Assembly: GCA_030737875.1 (NCBI GenBank) | Contig: CM060915.1 | Span: forward strand, 572,492,577-572,556,576 | Reading direction: 5' to 3' | Source: Allium sativum | Taxonomy: Eukaryota > Streptophyta > Magnoliopsida > Asparagales > Amaryllidaceae | Length of the DNA stretch: 64,000 nt | Shown: positions 13,127-26,751 of the stretch, piece by piece | How the letters are laid out: every line of letters starts with the position of its first letter | How positions within the stretch are numbered: the first letter of the stretch is position 1 | Notes under the pieces: generated by a model | Database searches by the model: none | What the model was told of the DNA's origin: nothing | What the model saw: only the letters and a program-made list of their open reading frames with translations | Made by a program: the position numbers and the translations under genes

Positions 13127-14168
13127 ATCTCCCCCACTTAAAAATTTTCGTCCCCGAAAAGGAACGAAGCCGAAAGTTGTTTAACTAATCAACTCAACTT
13201 TCATTATTTTCACTACAGCTTAAGTTCTTCAACTTTTCAGTTTCTAAGAACTTTTCAAATTTTTCAAAAATTTGGCTAACACCCTAAATTTTCGAAAAAA
13301 ATCGCCATAACCTCCTCTGCACCGGGGACTTCGGGATATTTCATATAGCCTCCCATGGCCTTCTTCAATCCAAAAGAAAAAGAAAAAGCCAAGCGGCTCA
13401 TAAAATCATCATCACCCAAACAAAATAGTAAATTATGGTAAACATGTACCTATTTGTCGGGCAAACAATTTTATTCTTCTGCTCTAGCCTCCTTGCTATG
13501 ATCTGTTCAATGTAAGTACATGTACATGCAAGCAAATGCGACTAATTCTCAATACAATTCACTATTTGATTCAATTTGGTTATAGGGTACAAATTTTAAT
13601 TAATCAACCAATAATCAACAACACAACCATCAATCAATTAGTTGATTAGCTTTTCAAATTCATAACTTTGATACATATTCAAAAAATCAGATTTTTGATG
13701 CCAAATCACAACAATAAGCCCTATCTAGTTTCGGTTCTCACACCAGTCAATTGGAAATATATAGACATCTCACTTTCGAAACTCAAAAATAAATACTGGC
13801 GATGGTGCCCCATCACCAGAATTATCCCCGGGCAACTAGAGTGTGATTCTATAACTATCCAATACATTAAAACTTCGAATACACGTTTGCAAGACATATA
13901 TGCAAAATCTTTATATATTGGATTGTCCAAATTAAATATAAAATAAATAATCAAATACGAATAATTGATTTAAATTTTCAAAACAAAATTGTTTTCATTT
14001 TTATTTTTAAAAACAACACTCTTTACACTCATTCTAGGATACTACTGATCCCATCTCTAACGAGCCATTCTCATTGGATATTACTAATCCAATCTATGAT
14101 GAATTCTTTTGTTTGGTTCTAATGTGTCTTGTTCTCGAGCTTTGTAAACCAAAGCTCTGATACCAAAC
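13127..14168 (-). mobile_element. LARD internal domain 2 (non-coding)
   Basis: This is the second copy of the internal domain, 1042 bp, with PPT at 13129-13140 and PBS at 14154-14165 (minus strand). It is collinear with domains 1 and 3. It has a small insertion of AAAGAA-type sequence and a missing stretch near 13380 compared with its sisters. The longest frames (13668-13946 plus, 13721-13954 minus) overlap on opposite strands and are broken in a sister copy, so I see no supported gene. Confidence 0.8.
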
Positions 14169-17100
14169 TGAGACGACCCGAACTTCCCCGGTAGGGAAAG
14201 CCCGGATAGAATTGAGAACAACACACAAAACAACGCAGACAGAAGAACATTTCATTATTAATTACAACAATTCCATCAGAATACAAGAATATACAGAGTA
14301 TGAATAAATATTACACAGAAAATATCAGAGATTACAATACATTACATAGCAGCGGAAAATAATACAATACACAACTAGAAGGGATACATGGATACAGAGT
14401 TTTCCGAGTATCATTCCAGCTGTAAATCAGGAACCTGTGAATATAAATCTGCAAAACCAATACTACTAGCTGCCCGTGTCAAAATAAGGGCACCCAGAGT
14501 TTAGGTTAAAACAATAAACTCCAGGTCAGTCATGAGACTGGTGTGAGAACTAAAACAGTTATAAATCTTTATTTTAAAGTTAGGTAAATCAAGGGACCAC
14601 GCCGTATAACACGGAACGGGTTTCCTCCCAAGAACACCAGTGCAAAAAACAAACAATGCTAAACAAAGAACAATGAAGCTATTATAAGACCCAAGTCCCA
14701 TCACACAATGCAACGCAAGCCGGAGGATAGGGTTTTCCCTTATAATTGCCAAACATGCTTAGTACGTTTAAAACAAATCATTTGATACTATTATAAGTGC
14801 ATAGTGTATAAAACAACTTCAAATCATAAGTATCAACCATAGACGACATGGGTACCATATATCATGTCGCCATACTAGTTCTACAATTAAAGCCGCAAAA
14901 TCACGTATTTGGAATTTGGATTTCCATCTATGAACCGAGGCAAAAGATAGTCCTCTACCGATTCGAGACAATCTAGCCCATGTCTCAGGGTCAGAGCGCA
15001 TCGACCCTTGGATCGTCAGGGCCGGTCCACCGATGTGGATTAAAATGCCTGAACACTGCGTTTCCCCGCCCTTTGGGACGTAAATCACCCAACGAATGAC
15101 TCTATCGGCTTCACATAGTCACCGATATATCTGAGGCGCCTCGCAAACCAACAACCACAAAAGTCAAACTCGTCAGGGCGTGTCAAACCATTGACGCCAC
15201 TTCTAACTAGAAAGAAACGCATGTCCTCCCTGAGGTCCTCTCCCATTTCTGGTTCACAACTGGGGTGTGAGGCTCGCGAATTCACGCTACACAAAGCGAT
15301 GCCACAAAGGTCGTGCTTTGATCATCAACCACAAGACTTTGCTTTTCAACAGAAGCCTTGATCATTTGCCACTTAGGCATGCCACACAGGCAATTCACTC
15401 CATGCGTTTGATATCCATCAATATATAACCCCTGAGCTCGTACGTCTAAGAGAAGGGCGTTAAGCAAGAGAATAAATTCTCCGCCGCCAAACAGATATAT
15501 ATTTAATAGAAATCAATCACACAGAATAAAATCCATTGTCAGACACACAGTCCATTTACAAGTTCGTTCTGGGTCTGAACGAAACCGTGGGCACCTAGTA
15601 CCCCGCATATCCATCAATCTCCAAGTACGTCTGGAAGATCACTAACTGATTCCCTCCTCTTGGGTGTACGGCCCAATCAAGATCATCAGTAATCACCCAA
15701 ACGACGTGAAGACCTTCGGTCTTCAACCACCGTCTTCATCTTCGACTAATCGTCGATTCAGTTATTCAGAATGGGATAAACCTGGTCTTTCTGAATAACT
15801 CGCGTATATAATAAACAAGTGTAACACAAACACAATATACGCCTCATTCCAATTCATCAGTCACTAACCGCAAATTAGCAAGAGAATAATTCTCCAAATA
15901 TTAACCCTGAAGGCTGAAACCAACATCAGATCAATACTCAGGAAACCATTCTGCTTAGCTAACCTACAGTTAGTTTCTAAATTTCACATTCTTAGGGAAA
16001 TGTTCCCATTAATTTTATCAAAGATAAATTCTTTTAAATTTATTCTTTAATCTTCCTTTGAGTATCACTCCAAACTAGTCGGGATTAGCGAACCACACCA
16101 AAGTAATCATTTATTTTATTTCCCAATCCCAACCTATTCATCCCCTGAAGTAAAACTGGTCATACTTCATATCTAACACCACGGTGTTATCGGTAAATTC
16201 AATTACCATTTCACGTTCAAATCTAATTAAAGATTTAACTATCGCCTGGAGCAAAAATGGTGATACTCCATTCTCGATCATTTCAATCTGATTAAAGATT
16301 CGTTAAAACTCCATTTAGTTTTAATCTTTGACTGGGTTAAAGAATCAGTGTCATTTAAAACATGGTTCACGATAAACCCCAAAATCACATCACATTTCAA
16401 TTAGTCCTTAATCGTAAATTAGCGAGTGAGCAATTCCCTAAGTATTAACCCCGAAGGCCGAAACCAACATCAGATCAATACCCCAGAAACCATTCAACTT
16501 AACTAATCTCCAGTTAGTTTCTGATTTTCTTAACTTCTTTGGGTCTAAGAACAATATTATTGAATATACCGTTCACGACAACCCAAAATCACATTCCATT
16601 AATTATCGGGTTAAACAACAAGTGTTATTTAAAACACTGTTCACGACAAACCCAAAAATCAATACCAATTCAATTCCAATTAACAGTTATTTAATTGGTA
16701 CACTTCATTAAATCTAAATAAAAAGATTTAATCTTTTTCTCAACTGGGCTTAAGAACAGTGTTAATGAAGACATCATTCACGACAAACCCAAATCACATT
16801 TGATATTACATACAAAGCTCTGAATAGAAAATATATCGGCTTATATTCAATATCATATTCTACGACTAACAAATATCGTATTGGAAATAACGATATCTAT
16901 ATATCTTTCAAATTTCCATAACGCTATCTGTATAATCGCGAAATCCAACGTCGAAATATTCCAAAGGTAATTTCGATTCAAATCCATTCCAATTCAATTA
17001 TTGGAAATTCTGGTTACTTTTAAAACCCTTTCCAAATTCAATTTATTTATTTAAAAATAAATAGAATTATAATTCTAGTTCAAAACTAGTTCATTTCGAT

Positions 17101-20100
17101 AAAAATCTATTTTTATCTTTTCAAATATGGAGTTTTTCATCCCAATTCTTCCCAAATAATTTCTTATGATCTTACACAAATTATTACTATTTTTAATAAT
17201 TTTATCAAGGCCCGTACAGTCGATTTCCATCAACGGCCATCGAACTGCACTTACAACGACCTTTTCCAAATTTGATTTGGACATAATTCCAAATCCAAAC
17301 GTTAGATTTCAAATCTCTAGTATTCGCTAGAAAGCTCTTTTCCATACGAACCCAACGGTTTCGGGTTTAGGAGAATCCGACGGTCGGATCTCGCGCATTA
17401 TTCATTCGAAGTCAATGGTCGAAATTCGCGAACTACCGCGGCGCGGCGCGTTCTATTCAGGCCATTATATATAATATATATAATATATACTTCGTCGATT
17501 TCCTTTCAAAACGAATTTTATAAATCGTTTTAAATTCGTTTTCAAAACGATTTCAACTTCCATCTCAAATTCAAATCAAAATTGAATCTTTCCAATATAA
17601 ATTCGTTTTAAATTCATTTCAACTCGATTTCAATTCAAATCCATTTCAATTCAAATCGGTTTTTATTTAAATCGATTTCAGTTCAATTTCAATACGTTTT
17701 AAATTCAATTCAAAACAATTTCAATTCTATTTCAATCTAATTCGAATTTCAATTCTTTTCAATTTAATTCGAATTTCAATTTATTTCAATTTAATTCGAA
17801 TTTCAATTCATTTCAATTATATTCGAATTTCTATTCATTTCAAAATATCATATTTTGAAATCGCTTTCGATGTTCATTATAAAATGGATAAAATCGATAT
17901 AAATATCGTTCACGTCAAAATGGCGTAAATCTAATCAACACGGCTTCATATATTTCTATTTTCAAATATTTCTGTTCAAATATTCTATTTCAAAACTGGA
18001 ATCAGGCCCAATCAATTACCATATAATGTTAATTATATGGATTTTCTACAACACATGTATAAAATAACAACGATAAATAATCAACCATCATCCAGAGTGC
18101 GTTCTACACTGTATAAGCATCAAATATAAATATTTAACGCTTATAACAGCCTGTCAATCAATCGATCGACATACAGCTAATTATTGGGACTAGTGTATGT
18201 CATATATCATCCCAATACCCGTGTGGGGTTTTCAAACAATCAAACACAAATTTTATTTGTGCAGTTGGGCGATGTGTAAAATTTATCGTCCCAATCAATA
18301 TCAGTCAAATGTGTGTATATAAACAAATCGTACGATTTGTTTATATTTATTTCATTTTAAATACACGTTAAAAATTCTATTTTCAACTATAAAATATTTT
18401 TAACTATATAAATATTTTATTTCATTTCACATCACATCACACAATCAACTACACATCAAAATCAAACAAACAAGCATACAAGCCATCCATGGTCTGTGGA
18501 CGACGGGTGTCGGGTGCTACTAAACACCGTCTGCATCCTAGTATATATTTTTAACTATAAATTTAAATTAAAGGTGAGGAGTTCTCACAGAGGGTTCCAC
18601 TCTACCGTGCTTTACTGTTGAACTGCTGAACCGTCTGGATCTGTCTGAAATTCAAATGCAGTCCTTGTCCCGCTGTTTATAATAAAAATTATATTTTTAT
18701 CACTTCATTTCAATAAATAAAATTCATATTTTTATTTCAACTTCATGTGTATTTTTACAACGCTTATTTCTATATAAAAATTATATTTTTATATTTCTAC
18801 TTTATATATAAAGATTGAATTTTTATTATTCTACCTAAGTAAAAATCATATATTTAACACTCTACTAATATAAAAATCATATTTTTAATACTCTACTAAT
18901 ATAAAAATCATATTTTTATATCTTCTACTAATATAAAAATCATATTTTTAATACTCTACTAATAATAAAAATTATATTTTTACATTGGCATCATACACAT
19001 AAAAATCAAATTTTTACCATGATATTATATACATACAAATCAAATTTTTATAATGCTGAATATATTTTAAAAAAAATTCTACTTATAATTTTAGAACAAT
19101 TAATGTGGTAAAACTAAAAGGAATTACCCTTAATTGCTGTGTTAAGGGGATTACTCCTTTTCTCTTCTTCCCAGTGTTCGAACCCGTGAAAACCAAGCCC
19201 CATTGCCTATCTTTGATTCAAGCTTCCATCTTCCTCATACCACAGTTTCAAAAACCAAACCACCGCTAGCTTCTCCTTCCCGACCTCTTCGACCTTGGCA
19301 CCACCGCCTGGAGCTCGAGCTCCTTCTCCCTGGTGCAGTTTCGTTTCCGTGACGGGAACTGGGTGCGAGCAGGCGTGATTGAAAGGGTGGGGGAAGGCGG
19401 AGGACGCTCGCGACTGATGGAGGGAGGCGGCGCGTCGATCGTCGTTGAAAGGGGGGAGGGGCCGAAGCGATTTAGGGATCGGTTTTTTTATTTTATTTTA
19501 TTTTTCTTTCTGTTGACTTATAGAGAGAGAGGGTTGAGGGAGTTAGTTTATATATTTATTATTTTATAATTTCTAAAAAGTTGACTTTTTATTTGACCTC
19601 GAAACGAGACCCAACGACTGCCGCCCCTAGCTAATTTCCCTCATTCCGAATACAATGGGATATGTTTCATAACTTAATTCGCTCGTTTCGATCAGTTTCT
19701 GTCAAATTTAAAATACAAATCAGTATAAATTCAATTCGAACGTACATTTCAAATTACCAGGGCCACATATGGACCCTAAAAATTCCAGAAAAATATTTTC
19801 TAGCTTCGTATTAACGATACGGTCCTAACAAAACTAATTTCGTTGAATTCTGAGACCGTTTGAAAAATGGTCATTTTCTGGTCGACCCGAATTTAATTGA
19901 AACTGTTAAAACACGTTTAACTTCGCCACGCTCACATATTGATTCAGAAAATTATGCAAAAATAAACTTAGCAATAAATTGACATCCCGGATCCAACAAA
20001 AGTGGTTTCGTCGAAAACTGAGGTCGTTTGCAAAATTTCCATTTTCAAGGGCCAGAATTCCATAGCGACTATTCTGAATTTTCAACTGGGCATATCTTTT

Positions 20101-20445
20101 GATTCCCGCTATGAAATTTCAATTTTTTGGATTCGTTGGAAAGATATTCTCAATTAGATTCAAATATTTTTGGTTTCACCAAAATCCGGTTTATTTTGCA
20201 CCCAGTACATTCATTTGAAATTTGAAATCGGATCATTGAACTACCGCGCCATTTTCAATTCCTTTTATAATTAAAATAAAATATTTATATTCTAACAACG
20301 ATTCAAATAAATATATACGTTCTAACTCTATTCCAAATAAATTTCTCATCGTTATTATTTAAAATAATTCATTTTAAATAATCAAAATTCACTAAAATAG
20401 CCAAAATAAAAAATTTAAATTGGCTCAGATTTCCGGGTTATTACA
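14169..20445 (-). mobile_element. LTR copy C, complete, 6277 bp
   Basis: This is the third LTR of the array, with the same terminal bases (TG...CA on the minus strand) and the same module order as copy B. Its start lies 7339 bp from that of copy B, and the start of copy D lies 7329 bp further on, so units are repeated almost exactly. The GC-richer block (near 19150-19490) has base changes that destroy the minus-strand reading frames present in copies A and B. This argues against a selected protein there. Confidence 0.85.
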
Positions 20446-21497
20446 ATCTCCCCCACTTAAAACTTTTCGTCTCCGAAAAGGAACGAAGCCGAAAGTTGTT
20501 TAACTAATCAAATCAACTTTCATTATTTTCACTACGGCTTAATTTCTTCAACTTTTCAGTTTCTAAGAACTTTTCAAATTTTTCAAAAATTTGGCTAACA
20601 CCCTAAATTTTCGAAAAATTTCGCCATAACCTCCCCTGCACCGGGGACTTCGGGATATTTCATATAGCCTCCCATGGCCTTCTTCAATCCAAAAGAAAAA
20701 GAAAAAGCCAAGCGGCTAGCCAATCGGCTCATAAAATCATCATCACCCAAACAAAACAGTAAATTATGGTAAACATGTACCTATTTGTCGGGCAAACAAT
20801 TTTATTCTTCTGCTCTAGCCTCCTTGCTATGACCTGTTCAATGTAAGTACATGTATATGCAAGCAAATGCGACTAATTTTCAATACAATTCACCACTTGA
20901 TTCAATTTGGTTATAGGGTACAAATTTTAATTAATCAACCAATAATCAACAACACAACCATCAATCAATTAGTTGATTAGCTTTTCAAATTCATAACTTT
21001 GATACATAGTAAAAAATCAGATTTTTGATGCCAAATCACAATAATAAGCCCTATCTAGTTTCGGTTCTCACACCAGTCAATGGGAAATATATAGAAATCT
21101 CACTTTCGAAACTCAAAAATAAATACTGGCGATGGTGCCCCGTCACCAGAATTATCCCCGGGCAACTAGAGTGTGATTCTATAACTATCCAATACATTAA
21201 AACTTCGAATACACGTTTGCAAGACATATATGCAAAATTTTATATATCGGATTGTCCAAATTAAATATAAAATAAATAATGAAATATGAATAATTAATTT
21301 AAATTTTCAAAACAAAATTGTTTTCATTTTTATTTTTAAAAACAACACTCTTTACACTCGTTCTAGGATACTACTGATCACATCTCTAACGAGCCATTCT
21401 CATTGGATATTACTAATCCAATCTCTGATGAATTCTTTCGTTTGGTTCTAATGTGTCTTGTTTTCGAGCTTTGTAAACCAAAGCTCTGATACCAAAC
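20446..21497 (-). mobile_element. LARD internal domain 3 (non-coding)
   Basis: This is the third internal domain, 1052 bp, with PPT at 20448-20459 and PBS at 21483-21494 on the minus strand. A one-base deletion near 21240 relative to domains 1 and 2 shifts the only frame that looked shared. No retroviral-type coding motifs are visible. Confidence 0.8.
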
Positions 21498-23973
21498 TGA
21501 GACGACCCGAACTTCCCCGGTAGGGAAAGTCCGGATAGAATTGAGAACAACACACAAAACAACGCAGACAGAAGAACATTTCATTATTAATTACAACAAT
21601 TCCATCAGAATACAAGAATATACAGAGTATGAATAAATATTACACAGAAAATATCAGAGATTACAATACATTACATAGCATCGGAAAATAATACAATACA
21701 AAACTAGAAGGGATACATGGATACAGAGTTTTCCGAGTATCGTTCCAGCTATAAATCAAGATCCTATGAATATAAATCTGCAAAACCAAAACTACTAGCT
21801 GTCCATGTCAAAATAAGGGCACCCAGAGTTTAGGTTAAACAATAAACTCCAGGTCAGTCATGAGACTGGTGTGAGAACTAAAACAATTATAAATCTTTAT
21901 TTTAAAGTTAGGTAAATCAAGGGATCACGTCGTATAACACGGAACGGGTTTCCTCCCAAGAACACCAGTGCATAAAACAAACAGCGCAATGCTAAATAAA
22001 GAACAATGAAGCTATTATAAGACCCTGGTCCCATCACACAATGCAACGCAAGCCGAAGGATAGGGTTTTCCCTTATAATATCCAAACATGCTTAGTACGT
22101 TTAAAACAAATCATTTGATACTATTATAAGTGCATAGTGTATAAAACAACTTCAAATCATAAGTATCAATCATAGACGACATGGGTACCATATATCATGT
22201 CGCCATACTAGTTCTACAATTAAAACCGCAAAATCACGTATTTGGAAATTGGATTTCCATCTATGAACCGAGGCAAAAGATAGTCCTCTACCGATTTGAG
22301 ACAATCTAGCCCATGTCTCAGGGTCAGAGCGCATCGACCCATGGATCGTCAGGGTCGGTCCACCGATGTGGATTAAAATGCCTGAACACTGCGTTTCCCC
22401 GCCCTTTGGGGCATAAATGAGCCAACGAATGACTCCATCGGCTTTACATAGTCACCGATATATCCGAGGCGCCTCGCAAACCAACAACCACAAAAGTCAA
22501 ACTCGTCAGGGCGTGTCAAACCACTGACGCCACTTCTATCTAGAAAGAAACGCATGTCCTCCCTGAGGTCCTCTCCCGTTTCTGGTTCACAACCGGGGAG
22601 TGAGGCTCGCGAACTCACGCTACACAAAGCGATGCCACAAAGGTCGTGCTTTGATCATCAACCACAAGACTTTGCTTTTCAACAGAAGCCTTGATCATTT
22701 GCCACTTAGGCATGCCACACAGGCAATTCACTCCATGCGTTTGATATCCATCAATATATAACCCCTGAGCTCGTACGTCTCAGAGAAGGGCGTTAAGCAA
22801 GAGAATAAATTCTCCGTTGCCAAACAGATATATATTTAATAGAAATCAATCACACAGAATAAAATCCAATGTCAGACACACAGCCCATTTACAAGTTCGT
22901 TCTGGGTCTGAATGAAACCGGTGGCACCTAGTACCCCGCATATCCATCGATCTCCAAGTACGTCTGGACGATCACTAACTGATTCCCTCCTCTTGGGTGT
23001 ACGGCCCAATCAAGATCATCAGTAATCACCCAAACGACGTAAAGACCTCCGGTCTTCAACCACCATCTTCATCTTCGACAAATCGTCGAATCAGTTATTC
23101 AGAATGGGATAAACCCAGTCTTTCTGAATAACTCGCGTATATAATAAACAAGTGTTACACAAACATAATATACGCCTCATTCCAATTCATCAGTCACTAA
23201 CCGCAAATTAGCAAGAGAATAATTCCCCAAATATTAACCCTGAAGGCCGAAACCAACATCAGATCAATACCCAGGAAACCATTCTGCTTAGCTAACCTAC
23301 AGTTAGTTTCTAAATTTCACATTCTTAGGGAAAGGTTCCCATTAATTTTATCAAAGATAAATTCTTTTAAATTTATTCTTTAATCTTCCTTTGAATATCA
23401 CTTCAAACTAGTCGGGATTAGCGAACAACACCAAAGTAATCATTTATTTTATTTCCCAATCCCAACCTATTCATCCCCTGAAGTAAAACTGGTCATACTT
23501 CATATCTAACACCACGGTGTTATCGGTAAATTCAATTACCATTTCACGTTCAAATCTAATTAAAGATTTATTTCTCGCCTGGAGCAAAACTGGTGATACT
23601 CCATTCTCGATCATTTCAATCTAATTAAAGATTCATTAAAACTCCACTTAGTTTTAATCTTTGACTGGGTTAAAGAATCAGTGTCATTTAAAACACGGTT
23701 CACGATAAACCCCAAAATCACATCACATTTCAATCAGTCCTTAACCGTAAATTAGCGAGTGAGCAATTCCTTAAGTATTAACCCCGAAGGCCGTAACCAA
23801 CATCAGATCAATACCCCAGAAACCATTCAACTTAACTAATCTCCAGTTAGTTTCTGTTTTTCTTAACTCCTTTGGGTCTAAGAATAGTATTATTGAAGAT
23901 ACCGTTCACGAGAACCCAAAATCACATTCCATTAATTATCGGGTTAAAGAACAAGTGTTATTTAAAACATTGT
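21498..23973 (-). mobile_element. LTR copy D, truncated at array edge
   Basis: This is the fourth LTR, collinear with copies A to C for about 2.48 kb. It then stops abruptly after gttatttaaaacattgt, where the others continue ...cactgttcacgat. The sequence beyond is unrelated. There is no target-site duplication or PPT here, so this edge is a truncation or rearrangement breakpoint and not a natural element end. Confidence 0.82.
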
Positions 23974-24519
23974 AGTAAATGATTAATTGCTTGATTTATA
24001 CTGTAGTGTTCCCATAGGCGTCGAGCTAGGAATTGAATTAGAAGTTGTTAATATTTGTGAAGAGTGGAGAGAGGAGTTATGTAGTCATGGAAAAGGTATG
24101 ATCAGGGACGTTGGGGAGGCAGTATGTGAAATGGAGTTCGAACAAGGAGGGAGAGATACTGTTATATGATTATGCTAAACGTGAGGAAGTGGATGTGTAA
24201 TGGGGAAAGTGGATGTGTTATGGAAAGTGGATCCGAATCAATTTTAGATGACGCAGATCGCTATGAATGTCCTTTGGATTCACAATGAAATGAAATCTAG
24301 ACCGTTGGATTGATTGCCGAAATTAATACATATTAAAGATAAAAGCGAAGACCATTTCAAAGCAGTACCACTAAATTTAAACCGAATAAAGACAGAACTG
24401 CGGTTTCTAATTTTTAAAACTAAAGACAGATCATTTTGGTCATTGATCAGTTTATAATTAACGACAGAATGACGTCGGTCTTTGTATGGCAGTCTCTAGT
24501 AGCAATGTTTTTTGTAGTG
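23974..24519. mobile_element. CACTA transposon end fragment
   Basis: The right edge ends ...ttttttgtagtg. Read on the minus strand this is CACTACAAAAAACATTGC, a terminal repeat of the CACTA superfamily. No matching left terminus is found, since the fragment abuts the broken LTR copy D at 23973. The left part contains a 60-codon open frame (23987-24169, acidic, ending GGRDTVI) that could be a captured exon but that I do not recognise. Confidence 0.55.
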
Positions 24520-25904
24520 CGCATAACGCAACTCGTGCTTTGCCGATGATCAATGATAATGACCACCCAAACATTCAGACAAATCGAAACAAAAACTACG
24601 AGCAAGCATCATAACATAAAAGCAAGCTAAGCTCCAGATAACCAAAAAATGCAACCAAACACCTCAACCCACAACAAATCACCCAGAAACCCCTAAAGTC
24701 TCCCAGACTACCAACAAGATGAGAACAAGCTTACATTGAATACCAGACGACTACATGTGTATCATCACAAACCAGTAGTCAAAACGGGAAAACAGGTAAA
24801 CTGTTAGGGGTTTGTTGCACGGGAGTTAACTCCGAGTTAGTGGCAAATTCCACACCATATCCGTGAATACTAGTTGAAGTACAAGCTACTGAACCTCCAC
24901 GAAGAAGAATCAGAAGCAAGCAGTTTGTTGAAAGTATCCATGGCGCATAGGATGAAATTGAAGAGATAAGGCGTTATAGGGTACAGTGGAGGCAGAGATG
25001 AGATTGAAGACGTAAAGGGAGATCAGAACTTAGCACAATTTTAAGGATAAAGCTTGAATCGGAAAGTGATTTCACGATTTTCGGTGGAGCTTCCGCGCGT
25101 GGTGTAAACGAAGGAAGAAGTAAATTAAAAATCTGAGGAGACAAGAGAGTTGATAGAAAAGAAATTGTGAAGTGTAGGTTGCGTGAAGAACAGAAAGGGA
25201 GAGCGGGATCCTTTGACACCATTAACGGTCACTCACCACAAAAGAAGCTTTTTTCGAAAATTAAATGTAAGCCAAACTTATTTTGAAACATGTATATTTC
25301 AAATATTTCACTCAGATTCTCTTCCAGTAGCACATAGACACATTTTTCATTTAATTAATTTTCCGCTAAAATAGCTCATTCGAATTCAATTATGTTTTCA
25401 TAAACAACAATCGCTAATAAAAGTTCAAATATTTTGATTCCCACCATGCTTTTTTTCCCCTTTTTTTTTTTACTTTGAAAATACCCTAGATAATCTCATT
25501 TTCGATCACTCATGCCATTATTCCTTTTACAACCATGGATCAGTAAACTCACTATAATTTTTTGTATATACAGAAGTAAATACTATACAATTTATAGTAC
25601 ATAGAAAACAAATAAAGATAGTAGTATTAAACATAAATCTCATTAAAAATCCACTCATGTCTCTACATGCTTATGATCAATAAAAAAAAACAAGACTACA
25701 TTAACTCATCGGTTATTATATTTATCTCATTCTAGCATGTAGCCTTTCTCCTCTGTCAAGCCAAAGTTGTCGCTTGTACTAACTGAAAGAATACTTGAAA
25801 CTATCCTCGTTGGTTTCAGTTTTTTACTTTTTCCTTTCAGGTGCGATACAATCACATCAGCCCTTGTTGCAGCAAACTCGAAAAGGATATTTTCTGACGT
25901 TTCT
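24520..25904. other. Low-copy stretch, possible minus-strand gene 5' region
   Basis: I recognise no complete gene here. The segment 24860-25225 read on the minus strand is less AT-rich. It has two candidate starts: an 82-codon frame at 24974-25222 (MVSKDPALPF...) and a 23-codon frame at 24870-24941 (MDTFNKLLAS...). It resembles a plant 5' leader or transit-peptide-like exon, but no domain can be named. The stretch 25250-25760 is AT-rich with homopolymer runs. Confidence 0.25.
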
Positions 25905-26284
25905 TATATAAAAGGATATTTTTTCGTTTTGGGCACCTTTAAAAAACTCATTACACATTTGACCTAGTTTCAAAACTTATTTCGGTCGTAGCCTGGTTTG
26001 GGTCACATCAGCCAAAACCGTTATTTTGTACTAGCGGCTTTTCTGATGACGCGGACGAGCGGTATTTGGGATGACGCAGAGAAATGTTTTTGTAATAATC
26101 CCAAAATATCCCAGCATCATTCCAAAAGTCGCACGTTAGCGGTTTTCTAAATACCGCTGCGTTAGATAACGATTTTGGGTGATGTGACATAAAACAGGCT
26201 ATGGACGTAATAAGTTTTGAAACTAGGCTAAATGTGTGATAAGTTTTTTAAAGGTGGCCAAAATGAAAAAAAAATCCTATATAG
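25905..26284. mobile_element. Fold-back MITE with long terminal inverted repeats
   Basis: The left arm (from about 25911: ggatattttttcgttttggg) and the right arm (to about 26277: ccaaaatgaaaaaaaaatcc) are inverted copies over roughly 110 bases. Paired landmarks are cacctttaaaaaact with agttttttaaaggtg, and ctagtttcaaaacttatt with aataagttttgaaactag. The core is short and non-coding. The exact ends and the target duplication are not clear, so the superfamily (Mutator-like is possible) is not assigned. Confidence 0.7.
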
Positions 26285-26751
26285 AAATGTAAATATTTTT
26301 GTTTGTGGTACAAAAATAGATGATCAGTTATTTCAATCTTTTTGTAGTTAAACCTCTAAAATATGTGAGTTTAACTGCAAACAAAAGTTTCAAATCACTT
26401 TGTCCAGATTGGTTTGTTTAGGGGACTAGCTAAATTTTGGATTCAGACGATTTGAAAGTAAGAAAACATATCAGATCTAACTATTTACTTAACACGCAAA
26501 TGGCTGTTACCTGTTATAGAATCTCCAGTGGTAAACGAACATTTGCGATAAAAAAATAATCAATAAAGCTATTTGAACCCAATGATTTTACATCTGTTAA
26601 TATAGAGGAGAGATAAATGAGTAAAACCCCATGAATTACGCTTCAAAAATAAAAGATGAAATCACACCTTTTTCTCTCTGTTTCGAGTGATTAGACCGCA
26701 TTTTGTTCGGTCCGTCTAGTATTACTCAAAAATAATACCTAGGGTCTGGAC
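26285..26751. other. No feature recognised
   Basis: AT-rich sequence between the MITE and the next ORF. I see no supported gene, repeat or terminus. Confidence 0.5.
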
